Part shown: piece after piece, positions 41,925 through 49,899 of the stretch
Position numbering within the stretch: position 1 is the stretch's first letter
Layout of the letters: every line of letters starts with the position of its first letter
From: Variovorax atrisoli 110B
GTDB lineage: Bacteria; Pseudomonadota; Gammaproteobacteria; Burkholderiales; Burkholderiaceae_C
Direction of reading: 5' to 3'
Length of the DNA: 64,000 nt
Assembly: GCF_000382045.1 (NCBI RefSeq)
Contig: NZ_KB907465.1
Coordinates: 59,903 to 123,902 of the forward strand
Translations under genes and position numbers: made by a program
Notes under the pieces: model-generated
The model's database searches: none
Seen by the model: the letters and a program-made list of their open reading frames with translations, nothing else
What the model was told of the DNA's origin: nothing

Positions 41925-43589
41925 TCAACGCAGGAGCGACAGAACGCCTTGCGTGGTCTGGTTGGCCTGCGACAGCACCGAGGTACCGGCTTGCTGCAGG
42001 ATCTGGGCGCGCGTCATGTTCGACACTTCGACCGCGTAGTCGGCGTCCTGGATGCGCGAGCGCGACGAGGACAGGTTGGTCACCGTGGTGCCGAGGTTGG
42101 CGATCACCGAGTCGAAACGGTTCTGCACCGCACCCAGCGAGCTGCGCAGCTTGTCGACCTTCGACAGTGCGGCGTCCAGCGCCTTCAGGGGATCGACCGT
42201 CGACTTGGCGTCGCTCACGGCGTTGGTCGTCAGCTTGCCGGGCTTGGTGGAGTCGGCGTAGACGGTGCTGCCTTGCGAATCGGTCACGACGCCGTTGGAG
42301 TTCAGTCGCACCGTTTCCAGAGCCGTGGTCGTCAGGCCGCTCGCACCCATGTATGCGCCGGTCACGGCACCGCCGGCGGCTGCCACTGCGTAGGCAACGG
42401 TCGCGCCAGCGCCGTCGATGTCGATGGAACCCGCACCCGCGTTGATCTTGGCGGCAACGGCGTCGGCCGAAGCTGCTTCGTTGGCCACCGTGAAGGCGTT
42501 GGCACCAGCAGCAGCGCCGGTGGCGTTGACGGTGTACTTGGCACCGGTCGAGGCGATCGTGATCGAGTCGCCGGCGGTCGTCATGCCGTTCGTCGAGTCG
42601 AGCAGGTTCGTCAGCGTGGCGGCGACCGTCGTGCCCGAGCCGGTCTTGGTCAGGTTGTTGCTGCTGTCCAGGAACAGCGCCGAGCCGTCAGCAGCGTCGG
42701 TCAGGGTGCCGTTGCTGTCGATCTTGACGGTCGTCGAACGCGAACCCAGCTGAACCGTGGCGGTCACGCTGGTGCCGGCGGCCGGGGTCAGCGAGGCGAG
42801 CGTGTTGGCTTGCGTGCGGGCGGCTTCGGCAGCGGTGTAGCTCTTCGTCGCGGCGCTGTACGTGTAGGTCGCGGCGCCGGTGATGGAGACGGTGCCGCCA
42901 TCCTGCATCTTGGCCAGCACGTCGTTGGCCGTTGCGCCGTTGGCGGCAGCGGTCAGCGTGCGGGTGTAGGTCGTGCTGCCGTTGGTGGTCGCGCCTGCGG
43001 CGAAACCGGCGATCAGCAGGTCGGAAGCCGTGGCGGTCTTGTTCTTGGAGCCGGCGTTGTTGATGTTGAAGCCGTCCAGACCCAGGGTCTTGGCGCTGAT
43101 TTCCTGCAGGTCGATGTCGATGGTTTCGCCATCGTTCGCGCCGACTTGCACGGTCAGCTTGCCGGCATCGGCCGACAGGACCTTCACGCCGTTGAACTGG
43201 GTCTGCTCCGACACGCGGTTGATTTCGTCCAGGCGCTGGCCGATTTCAGCCTGGATCGAGTCCAGGTCGCTGGCCGAGTTCGTGCCCGTGGCGGCCTGCA
43301 CCGACAGTTCGCGGATGCGCTGCAGGTTGTTGTTGACTTCGGTCAGGGCGCCTTCCGTCGTCTGGGCGATCGAGATGCCGTCGTTGGCGTTGCGGGTGGC
43401 TTGCGTCAGGCCCTTGATGTTGGCCGTGAAGCGGTTGGCGATGGCCTGGCCGGCGGCATCGTCCTTGGCGCTGTTGATGCGCATGCCCGAAGACAGTCGC
43501 TCGATGGCGCTGTTCAGCGCCGACTGCGACTTGTTCAGGTTGTTCTGCGTGAGCAGGGAGAGGCTGTTCGTATTGATGACTTGCGCCAT
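41925..43589 (-). CDS. fliC: Flagellin FliC
   Basis: 554 residues. The N-terminal D0-D1 region (INTNSLSLLTQNNLNKSQSALNSAIERLSSGMRINSAKDDAAGQAIANRF) and the C-terminal D1-D0 region (SRSRIQDADYAVEVSNMTRAQILQQAGTSVLSQANQTTQGVLSLLR) are strongly conserved. The middle (about 180-450) is a variable, Ala/Thr/Gly/Ser-rich exposed domain with weakly repeated blocks. Single flagellin gene in the window. ATG 43589 has AGGAG upstream. A GCCGAAAG element 41-48 bp upstream suggests sigma-28 control. Confidence 0.97.
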   Translation of the reverse strand: MAQVINTNSLSLLTQNNLNKSQSALNSAIERLSSGMRINSAKDDAAGQAIANRFTANIKGLTQATRNANDGISIAQTTEGALTEVNNNLQRIRELSVQAATGTNSASDLDSIQAEIGQRLDEINRVSEQTQFNGVKVLSADAGKLTVQVGANDGETIDIDLQEISAKTLGLDGFNINNAGSKNKTATASDLLIAGFAAGATTNGSTTYTRTLTAAANGATANDVLAKMQDGGTVSITGAATYTYSAATKSYTAAEAARTQANTLASLTPAAGTSVTATVQLGSRSTTVKIDSNGTLTDAADGSALFLDSSNNLTKTGSGTTVAATLTNLLDSTNGMTTAGDSITIASTGAKYTVNATGAAAGANAFTVANEAASADAVAAKINAGAGSIDIDGAGATVAYAVAAAGGAVTGAYMGASGLTTTALETVRLNSNGVVTDSQGSTVYADSTKPGKLTTNAVSDAKSTVDPLKALDAALSKVDKLRSSLGAVQNRFDSVIANLGTTVTNLSSSRSRIQDADYAVEVSNMTRAQILQQAGTSVLSQANQTTQGVLSLLR

Positions 43590-43629
43590 GTTCGACTCCT
43601 GATTGATGAAAAAAGGTTGTGGACTCCGG

Positions 43630-43637
43630 CTTTCGGC
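43630..43637 (-). promoter_or_regulatory. Possible sigma-28 -10 element of fliC
   Basis: GCCGAAAG on the minus strand resembles the sigma-28 -10 GCCGATAA. At the correct spacing (11 bp) the upstream octamer is AAGCGGGT, a poor match to TAAAGTTT, so only the -10 half is convincing. Expected leader of roughly 35 nt to the fliC start. Confidence 0.35.
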
Positions 43638-43767
43638 CGTAACGCTGGACCCGCTTCCACTTAGAGACTCAAGCCATCGTTGACTTGGTTATCGGCGGAC
43701 CCCCGAGAACCTTTAGGGGCATGCACGAAAAAGTTGCATGGCCCCCGCCACATCACCCTTTCATCGA

Positions 43768-44085
43768 TCAAGCCTGCAGGTTCATCACTTCCTGGTAGGC
43801 GGTCACGAGCCGGTTGCGCACCTGCAGACCGGTCTGGAAAGCGACGTTCGCCTTCTGCATGTCGACCATCACGTCGTTCAGCGCGACGCCGGGCTTGCCG
43901 AGCTCGAACGACTCGGCCTGGGCATAGGCCTGCTGCTGGGCGCCGCTGATGTTCGCGAGCGAGCGCTTGAGTTCGGCGGCGAAGCCGCCGGCCTCGGCTG
44001 GGGCGCTCGCGGCCGGCGCGATGCCGGTCTGGATCGCGGTCGCGCGCATCTGCTGCAGGACGGACTCGATGGCACTGATAGACAT
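43768..44085 (-). CDS. fliE: Basal-body protein FliE
   Basis: 105 residues from ATG 44085. GGFAAELKRSLANISGAQQQAYAQAESFELGKPGVALNDVMVDMQKANVAFQTGLQVRNRLVTAYQEVMNLQA is not split by any gap and matches FliE, with the C-terminal QVRNRLVTAYQEVMNLQ especially conserved. FliE joins the MS ring to the proximal rod. It is divergent from fliF across 299 bp and convergent in strand with fliC, 178 bp away. Confidence 0.95.
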   Translation of the reverse strand: MSISAIESVLQQMRATAIQTGIAPAASAPAEAGGFAAELKRSLANISGAQQQAYAQAESFELGKPGVALNDVMVDMQKANVAFQTGLQVRNRLVTAYQEVMNLQA

Positions 44086-44384
44086 GGGATTCCCTCTTCC
44101 TGGATCTGTCTCTGCCCGGGCTTGGCCCGAACACTTACGGTTGACTTGACATGGAGGGTGCAAGGCCCTCCGGCTGGCTCGCAGCGTATCAAGGGAAGAC
44201 CCCGATTCAAGCGCGCAACTGAGGGCAAAAACCCCGGCTGTTCGGCCATTCGAATTCCGGGTGACTGCTGACAATCGTCCGCGAAACGAACAGGCCGCGG
44301 ACGACATCACCGGCCACCCGGAATGAAATCTCTAAACCGAAATTCCTCTCTCACCATGGCGATGGCCGCGACGAGGGTGCATCC
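44086..44384. promoter_or_regulatory. Divergent fliE-fliF control region with nested dyads
   Basis: 299 bp without a gene. ATTCCGGGTG (44254-44263) pairs with CACCCGGAAT (44315-44324), and inside it GTCCGCG (44277-44283) pairs with CGCGGAC (44296-44302). A separate hairpin is GGAGGG/CCCTCC at 44153-44171. The 14-mer at 44239-44252 (TGTTCGGCCATTCG) recurs with one change before fliL. Class II promoters for both directions are expected; no secure FlhDC box or -35/-10 pair was recognised. Confidence 0.55.
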
Positions 44385-46130
44385 ATGAGCACGGCTGCGC
44401 CCGCGGGTGCGCTGCCCCAGGCCGGCGACGGCCAGCCGCCCCTGCTCGAACGCCTTCGCGCACAGCCGAGGCTGCCGCTGATCATCGGCGGCGCGGCCCT
44501 GGTGGCCGCCGCGGCGGCCTTCATGCTGTGGAGCCGCGGCCCCGAATACAAGGTGCTCTACACCAACGTGTCGGACCGCGACGGCGGCGCGATCATCGCG
44601 TCGCTGCAGCAGATGAACGTGCCCTACAAGTTCGCAGACGGCGGCGGCGCGATCCTGATCGCGGGGGACAAGGTGGCCGAGACGCGCCTGAAGCTCGCGG
44701 CCCAGGGCCTGCCCAAGGCCGGCGGCGTGGGCTTCGAACTGATGGATAACCAGAAGTTCGGCACCAGCCAGTTCGCCGAGCAGGTCAACTACCAGCGCGG
44801 GCTCGAGGGCGAGCTGGCGCGCTCCATCGAATCCATCGGCGCCATCGAGTCGGCCCGGGTTCACCTGGCGCTGCCCAAGCCCTCTCTCTTCGTGCGCGAC
44901 CAGAAGAAGCCCTCGGCCTCGGTGGTGCTCGCGCTGGCGCGCGGGCGCAGCATCGACGAAGGCCAGGTCAGCGCCATCGTCCACATGGTCTCCAGCAGCG
45001 TGCCCGACCTCGACGCCAAGAGCGTGACCGTGGTCGACCAGCGCGGCAACCTGCTTTCCTCCGCGCGCGGCACCGACCGCGGGCTGGACGTGAGCCAGCT
45101 CAAGTACGCGCAGGAGATCGAACAGGGCTACATCCGCCGCATCGAGGCGATCCTGCAGCCGATCGTGGGCGCGAACAACGTGCGCGCGCAGGTGGCGGCG
45201 GACATCGACTTCTCGGTGGTCGAGCACACCGACGAGAAATTCAAGCCCAACCAGGACCCCTCGCAGGCCGCCGTGCGCAGCCAGCAGAGCAGCGAGTCGG
45301 CCCAGAACGGCGGCGGGCAGCCCGGCGGCGTGCCCGGCGCGCTGTCGAACCAGCCGCCGGTGAACCCGACCGCGCCGATCACCGGCCCCAGGGCGCCCAA
45401 CGCCCCCGGCACGCCGCCGGCGCCGGGAACGCCCGGCGCACCGGGAGCCCCAGGCACGTCCACCGCCTCGACCGCCTCGACGGCCTCCACCGGCCCGAGC
45501 AGCACGCGCAAGGACACCACCACCAACTACGAGCTCGACCGCACCATCCGCCACGTGCAGCAGGCTGCCGGCGGCGTGAAGCGGCTGTCGGTCGCCGTCG
45601 TGGTGAACAACCGCGACGCCGTCGACGCGGGCGGCAAGGCGACGAGCCGCGCACTGACGCCGGCCGAGCTGGAGCAGATCCGCAACCTCGCGAAGGAAGC
45701 GATGGGCTTCAGCCAGGACCGCGGCGACTCGCTCAACGTGGTGAACAGCGCCTTCGCCCGCGACGCCGACAGCGCCCCCGCGCCCGAGGTGCCGTACTGG
45801 CGCGACCGCGAGAACATCGAGCTCGCCAAGACCGCCGGCCAGTACCTGCTGTACGCGCTGCTCGCACTCTTCGCCTGGTTCGCGGTGCTGCGTCCGCTGA
45901 TGCGCAAGCACCTGGCGCCTGCGCCGGCACCCATCCCCGTCGCGCCGCTGGCCGATGCCCCGGTGGCCGCGGCAGAGCCGAACGAGAGCGCCGCGGCCGC
46001 CGAGGAGAGCCTGCGCGAACGCGAGGCCAACCGCCGCAAGGCCGACATGGAATACGCCCACCAGATCGCCGACAAGGACCCGAAGGTGGTCGCGGCGCTG
46101 ATCCAGCACTGGATGAACAACGATGAGTAG
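44385..46130 (+). CDS. fliF: MS-ring protein FliF
   Basis: 581 residues. Two membrane segments, at about 28-48 and 485-503, flank the large periplasmic ring-building region. DKVAETRLKLAAQGLPKAG and the RBM3 segment (VRAQVAADIDFSVVEHT) are typical. Residues about 330-375 form a Gly-Pro-rich insert with PGTP/PGAPGAP and TAS repeats, within the loop that forms the beta-collar. The C-terminal tail binds FliG. ATG 44385 has GAGG upstream. The 3' end overlaps fliG by 8 bp. Confidence 0.97.
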   Translation: MSTAAPAGALPQAGDGQPPLLERLRAQPRLPLIIGGAALVAAAAAFMLWSRGPEYKVLYTNVSDRDGGAIIASLQQMNVPYKFADGGGAILIAGDKVAETRLKLAAQGLPKAGGVGFELMDNQKFGTSQFAEQVNYQRGLEGELARSIESIGAIESARVHLALPKPSLFVRDQKKPSASVVLALARGRSIDEGQVSAIVHMVSSSVPDLDAKSVTVVDQRGNLLSSARGTDRGLDVSQLKYAQEIEQGYIRRIEAILQPIVGANNVRAQVAADIDFSVVEHTDEKFKPNQDPSQAAVRSQQSSESAQNGGGQPGGVPGALSNQPPVNPTAPITGPRAPNAPGTPPAPGTPGAPGAPGTSTASTASTASTGPSSTRKDTTTNYELDRTIRHVQQAAGGVKRLSVAVVVNNRDAVDAGGKATSRALTPAELEQIRNLAKEAMGFSQDRGDSLNVVNSAFARDADSAPAPEVPYWRDRENIELAKTAGQYLLYALLALFAWFAVLRPLMRKHLAPAPAPIPVAPLADAPVAAAEPNESAAAAEESLREREANRRKADMEYAHQIADKDPKVVAALIQHWMNNDE

Positions 46131-47121
46131 CGAACAGGGAATCCGCAAGAGCGCCATCCTGCTGATGGCGCTGGGCGAGGACCGCGCCGCGGCCGCGCTG
46201 CACCAGCTGCCCACCTCCGAGGTGCAGGCGCTCGGCCTCGCGATGTCGAAGCTCACCTCCGTCTCCAAGGAGGAGCTGGCCGAGGTGCTGTCCGAGTTCC
46301 GCCAGGAGACCGAGCAGCTCTCGGCGCTGCACCTGGGCTCGACCAGCTACATCCGCGCGGTGCTGCGCAAGGCGCTGGGCGAGGACCGTGCCAGCAACCT
46401 GCTCGAGGACATCCTGCAGCCCGACGAGCCGCGCGGCGGCATCGAGCGCCTCAACGAGCTCGAGGCCGGCGAGGTGGCCGAGCTCATCCGCGACGAGCAC
46501 CCGCAGATCCTCGCGACGCTGCTGGTGCACCTGGACCGCATGAAGGCCTCCGAGGTGCTCGAGAAGCTGCCCGCGCGCCTGCGCCACGACGTGATCATGC
46601 GCGTGGCCACCTTCGGCGGCGTGCAGCCCTCGGCGCTCAACGAGCTGACCGACGTGCTCACCGAGATGCTCGCCGGCCAGGGCCTGCGCCGCAGCCGCCT
46701 GGGCGGCGTGCGCACCGCGGCCGAGATCGTCAACCTCATGAGTACCAGCGTGGAGGAAGAAGCCATCGCCCACGTGCGAGAGCAGGACGAGGCGCTGGCG
46801 CAGCGCATCGTCGACGAGATGTTCGTGTTCGAGAACCTGCTGGGCCTGGAAGACCGCAGCATCCAGCGCCTGCTCAAGGACATCGAGAGCGACTCGCTCA
46901 TCATCGCGCTCAAGGGCGCGCCGATGGAGCTGCGCGACAAGTTCCTCAACAACATGTCGCAGCGCGCCGCCGAGACGCTGCGCGAGGACATGGAGCTGCG
47001 CGGACCTGTGCGCGTGTCGCAGGTCGAGACCGAGCAGAAGGCCATCCTGCAGGTCGCCCGCCGCCTGGCGGAGGCCGGCGAAATCGTGATCGCGACGCCT
47101 GGCACCGATGAGTTCGTCTGA
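46123..47121 (+). CDS. fliG: Switch-complex protein FliG
   Basis: 332 residues. The N-domain binds FliF; the middle carries the EHPQ motif (IRDEHPQILATLLVHL, about residue 123). The C-domain contains the charged torque helix LEDRSIQRLLKDIESDSLIIALKGAP, facing MotA. RDEHPQ, FGGVQPSALNELTDVL and LRDKFLNNMSQRAAETLREDMELRGPV are standard blocks. It overlaps both fliF (8 bp) and fliH (14 bp). Confidence 0.97.
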   Translation: MSSEQGIRKSAILLMALGEDRAAAALHQLPTSEVQALGLAMSKLTSVSKEELAEVLSEFRQETEQLSALHLGSTSYIRAVLRKALGEDRASNLLEDILQPDEPRGGIERLNELEAGEVAELIRDEHPQILATLLVHLDRMKASEVLEKLPARLRHDVIMRVATFGGVQPSALNELTDVLTEMLAGQGLRRSRLGGVRTAAEIVNLMSTSVEEEAIAHVREQDEALAQRIVDEMFVFENLLGLEDRSIQRLLKDIESDSLIIALKGAPMELRDKFLNNMSQRAAETLREDMELRGPVRVSQVETEQKAILQVARRLAEAGEIVIATPGTDEFV

Positions 47122-47953
47122 TTCCAACGGCAATTTCGGCGGCTCCGGCGAGTTCGGCGACTCGCGCGAGCGGCTCGCCGCCATCCACGCCGCCGCGCGC
47201 CAGGCAGCCGGCGGGCCGCGCACCGGGCGCACGCCTGCGGCTCCGCCCGCGCTGTCGGCGTGGGAGCGCTGGGAGATGGGCACCATCGACGGCAGCCCGC
47301 GTGCCTCCATGTCGACGCCCGCGGCCCGCAGGAACGCCGAGCGCCGCAACACCGCGCCGCCACCGTCGCCGCCGCCCGCCCCCAAGGTCGACCTGGCCGA
47401 CCTCGCGCGCATCCGCAGGGAAGCGCGCATGGACGGCGAGGCCGAGGGCCGCGCCGCTGGTCTTGCCGAAGGCCGCAAGGTGGGCCACACCGAAGGCCTG
47501 GCCACGGGTCTCGCGGCTGCGACTGCACATGCCGAGCGCCTGCGCGCGCTGGCCCGGTCGCTGCCCGATGCGCTGCGCCGCGCGGAAGAGGAGCTTTCGC
47601 AGACGGTGCTCGCGCTTGCGCTCGACGTGGCGCGCCAAGTGGTACACCGCACCCTCAAGGCCGAGCCCGAATGGGTGCTGCCCGTTGTGCGCGACCTGCT
47701 CAACACCGAGCCGGCCCTGCGCGGCGAGCCACGCCTTCTGCTGCACCCCGACGACGTGGCGCTGGTCAGAAGCAGCCTCGGCGAAGAGATCGAGGCCGCC
47801 GGCTGGCAGATGCGCGCGGACGACACCATCACCCGCGGCGGCTGCCGTGTGCAATCGGCCACCGGTGAGCTCGACGGCACGCTCGAGACGCGCTGGAAGC
47901 GCGTAGCGGCAGCCCTCGACGGCGAAGCCGACGGCAGGCCCGAAGTCCGGTGA
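47108..47953 (+). CDS. fliH: Export ATPase regulator FliH
   Basis: 281 residues. The N-terminus is disordered; ALSAWERWEMGTIDG is the short conserved segment that contacts FliN. The middle has the Gly-xxx-Gly helical repeat (GEAEGRAAGLAEGRKVGHTEGLATGL) typical of FliH. The C-domain (ALALDVARQVVHRTLKAEP...) binds FliI. The gene starts 14 bp inside fliG and its TGA lies within the GTGA of fliI. It controls the FliI hexamer and docks it to the C-ring. Confidence 0.94.
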   Translation: MSSSDSNGNFGGSGEFGDSRERLAAIHAAARQAAGGPRTGRTPAAPPALSAWERWEMGTIDGSPRASMSTPAARRNAERRNTAPPPSPPPAPKVDLADLARIRREARMDGEAEGRAAGLAEGRKVGHTEGLATGLAAATAHAERLRALARSLPDALRRAEEELSQTVLALALDVARQVVHRTLKAEPEWVLPVVRDLLNTEPALRGEPRLLLHPDDVALVRSSLGEEIEAAGWQMRADDTITRGGCRVQSATGELDGTLETRWKRVAAALDGEADGRPEVR

Positions 47954-49419
47954 ACGCCGCCATGCAGGCCGCCGCCCCCAACCCCCACCTGCAGTCGGTG
48001 CGCGCCGCGCTCGAGAAGGCGCGCGCCAAGGTCGCCGGCTGCGAGACCACCATCGCCTCGGGCCGGCTCACGCGCGCCGTGGGCCTGGTGCTCGAGGCCG
48101 TGGGCCTGCAGCTGCCCGTGGGCAGCGACTGCCTGATCGAGCTGCCGCCGGGCCATCCGCAGCGCCATGCCGAAGCCGAAGTGGTCGGCTTCGCGGGCGA
48201 CCGGCTCTTCCTCATGTCCCAGACCGAAGTGGCGGGCCTGCTGCCCGGTGCGCGCGTCTACGCGCGGCCCGGCGCGCCCGAGCCCGATGCGGCCGGAACC
48301 GTCGGCGGCGGCAACGTCCACACCAAGCGCCTGCCCGTCGGCGAGGGCATGCTCGGCCGCGTGGTCGATGCAGCCGGCCGGCCGCTCGACGGGCTGGGCC
48401 CGCTCGACATGGCCCGCAAGGTGCCGCTGAGCTCGCCGCCCGTGAACCCGCTGACGCGCGCGCCCATCGACTCGGTGCTCGACGTGGGCGTGCGCGCCAT
48501 CAACGGCATGCTCACCGTGGGCCGCGGCCAGCGCATGGGCCTGTTCGCCGGATCGGGCGTGGGCAAGAGCGTGCTGCTGGGCATGATGGCGCGCTACACG
48601 AGCGCGGAGGTCATCGTGGTCGGCCTGATCGGCGAGCGCGGCCGCGAGGTGAAGGACTTCATCGAGAACACGCTGGGCGAAGAGGGCCTGGCTCGTGCGG
48701 TGGTGGTGGCGGCGCCGGCCGACAACTCGCCGCTGCTGCGCCTGCAGGGCGCGGCCTACGCGACCTGCCTGGCCGAGTACTTCCGCGACCGCGGCAAGGA
48801 CGTGCTGCTCATCATGGACTCGCTCACCCGCTACGCGATGGCGCAGCGCGAGATCGCGCTGGCCGTGGGCGAGCCGCCCGCCACCAAAGGCTATCCGCCC
48901 TCGGTGTTCGCCAAGCTGCCGGCGCTGGTGGAGCGCGCGGGCAACGGCGCGCGCGACGCGAACGGGCGCGGCGGCTCCATCACCGCCTTCTACACCGTGC
49001 TCTCCGAGGGCGACGACCAGCAGGACCCGATCGCCGACTCGGCGCGCGCGATCCTCGACGGCCACGTGGTGCTCTCGCGCACGCTGGCCGAGGCCGGGCA
49101 CTACCCCGCCATCGACATCGAGGCCTCGATCAGCCGAGCGATGACGGCGCTGATCCCCTCGTCGCAGTTCGACACCGTGCGCCGCTTCAAGCAGATGCTC
49201 TCGCGCTACCAGCGCAACCGCGACCTCATCAGCGTGGGCGCCTACGCGCCGGGCCACGACCTGCAGCTGGATCAGGCGATCGCGATGTACCCGCGCATCG
49301 AAGGCTTCCTGCAGCAGTCGATGGACGAGCGCACGGACTACGCCGAATCCATCGCCCGCCTGGAAAGCCTCTTCGAGGGCGAGCCGCGCACAACCACTCC
49401 GCAAAGAAGCACAAGATGA
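47950..49419 (+). CDS. fliI: Flagellar export ATPase FliI
   Basis: 489 residues from GTG 47950; ATG 47962 is possible. Walker A AGSGVGKS is at 200-207, LIGERGREVKDF follows, Walker B is DVLLIMDSLTRYAMA, and GYPPSVFAKLPALVERAG is typical of FliI. F1-ATPase-like fold. The N-terminal 30 residues are a helix that binds FliH. It energises the export gate together with FliH and FliJ. GTGA overlap with fliH and ATGA overlap with fliJ. Confidence 0.97.
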   Translation: MNAAMQAAAPNPHLQSVRAALEKARAKVAGCETTIASGRLTRAVGLVLEAVGLQLPVGSDCLIELPPGHPQRHAEAEVVGFAGDRLFLMSQTEVAGLLPGARVYARPGAPEPDAAGTVGGGNVHTKRLPVGEGMLGRVVDAAGRPLDGLGPLDMARKVPLSSPPVNPLTRAPIDSVLDVGVRAINGMLTVGRGQRMGLFAGSGVGKSVLLGMMARYTSAEVIVVGLIGERGREVKDFIENTLGEEGLARAVVVAAPADNSPLLRLQGAAYATCLAEYFRDRGKDVLLIMDSLTRYAMAQREIALAVGEPPATKGYPPSVFAKLPALVERAGNGARDANGRGGSITAFYTVLSEGDDQQDPIADSARAILDGHVVLSRTLAEAGHYPAIDIEASISRAMTALIPSSQFDTVRRFKQMLSRYQRNRDLISVGAYAPGHDLQLDQAIAMYPRIEGFLQQSMDERTDYAESIARLESLFEGEPRTTTPQRSTR

Positions 49420-49871
49420 CACGCAAGCTCCCTCTCGGCATGCTGATCGACCTGGCGCACACGCAGACCGACGACGCCGCGCGGCGCCTCGGCGCGCTGC
49501 AGAACGCGCACCTCGACGCCAGCCAGAAGCTCGACCTGCTGCTGCAGTACCGGCAGGACTACCACGAGCAGCTCGACGCCCTGATGCGCGACGGCCTGCC
49601 CTCCTCGCAGTGGCGCAACTACCGCAACTTCCTCGGCACGCTGGACAACGCCATCGAGCAGCAGCGCGCCATCGCCGCCCAGACCGGCACCCGGCTGGAC
49701 CACGGCCGCGACGACTGGCAGCAGCAGCGCCGCCGCCTGAGCTCCTTCGACACGCTGGCCGAGCGCGTGCGCATGCAGGAAATGATGGCGGAGGCCAAGC
49801 GCGAGCAGCGCGACAGCGACGAACGCGCGGCGCGCAAGTTCTTCGACCGCGCCTCGCACCCGACCCTTTGA
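49416..49871 (+). CDS. fliJ: Export apparatus protein FliJ
   Basis: 151 residues, two long antiparallel helices (LIDLAHTQTDDAARRLGALQNAHLDASQKLDLLLQYRQDY and the C-terminal LAERVRMQEMMAEAKREQRDSDERAARKFFDRAS). FliJ resembles the gamma stalk of F1-ATPase and links FliI to FlhA. ATG overlaps the fliI stop by 4 bp. Primary sequence is weakly conserved in this family, but length, helicity and location agree. Confidence 0.92.
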   Translation: MTRKLPLGMLIDLAHTQTDDAARRLGALQNAHLDASQKLDLLLQYRQDYHEQLDALMRDGLPSSQWRNYRNFLGTLDNAIEQQRAIAAQTGTRLDHGRDDWQQQRRRLSSFDTLAERVRMQEMMAEAKREQRDSDERAARKFFDRASHPTL

Positions 49872-49899
49872 GAAAAACAGCCCGCACGCAGGAACCGAC

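Noticed and set aside
43649..43656. A -35 half for a sigma-28 promoter of fliC
   Set aside because: The octamer at the correct spacing matches only about 3 of 8 consensus bases, so only the -10 half is reported.
44086..44384. Sigma-54 promoter for fliE or fliF
   Set aside because: No TGGCAC-N5-TTGC type element was found; an FlhDC-type system does not require one.
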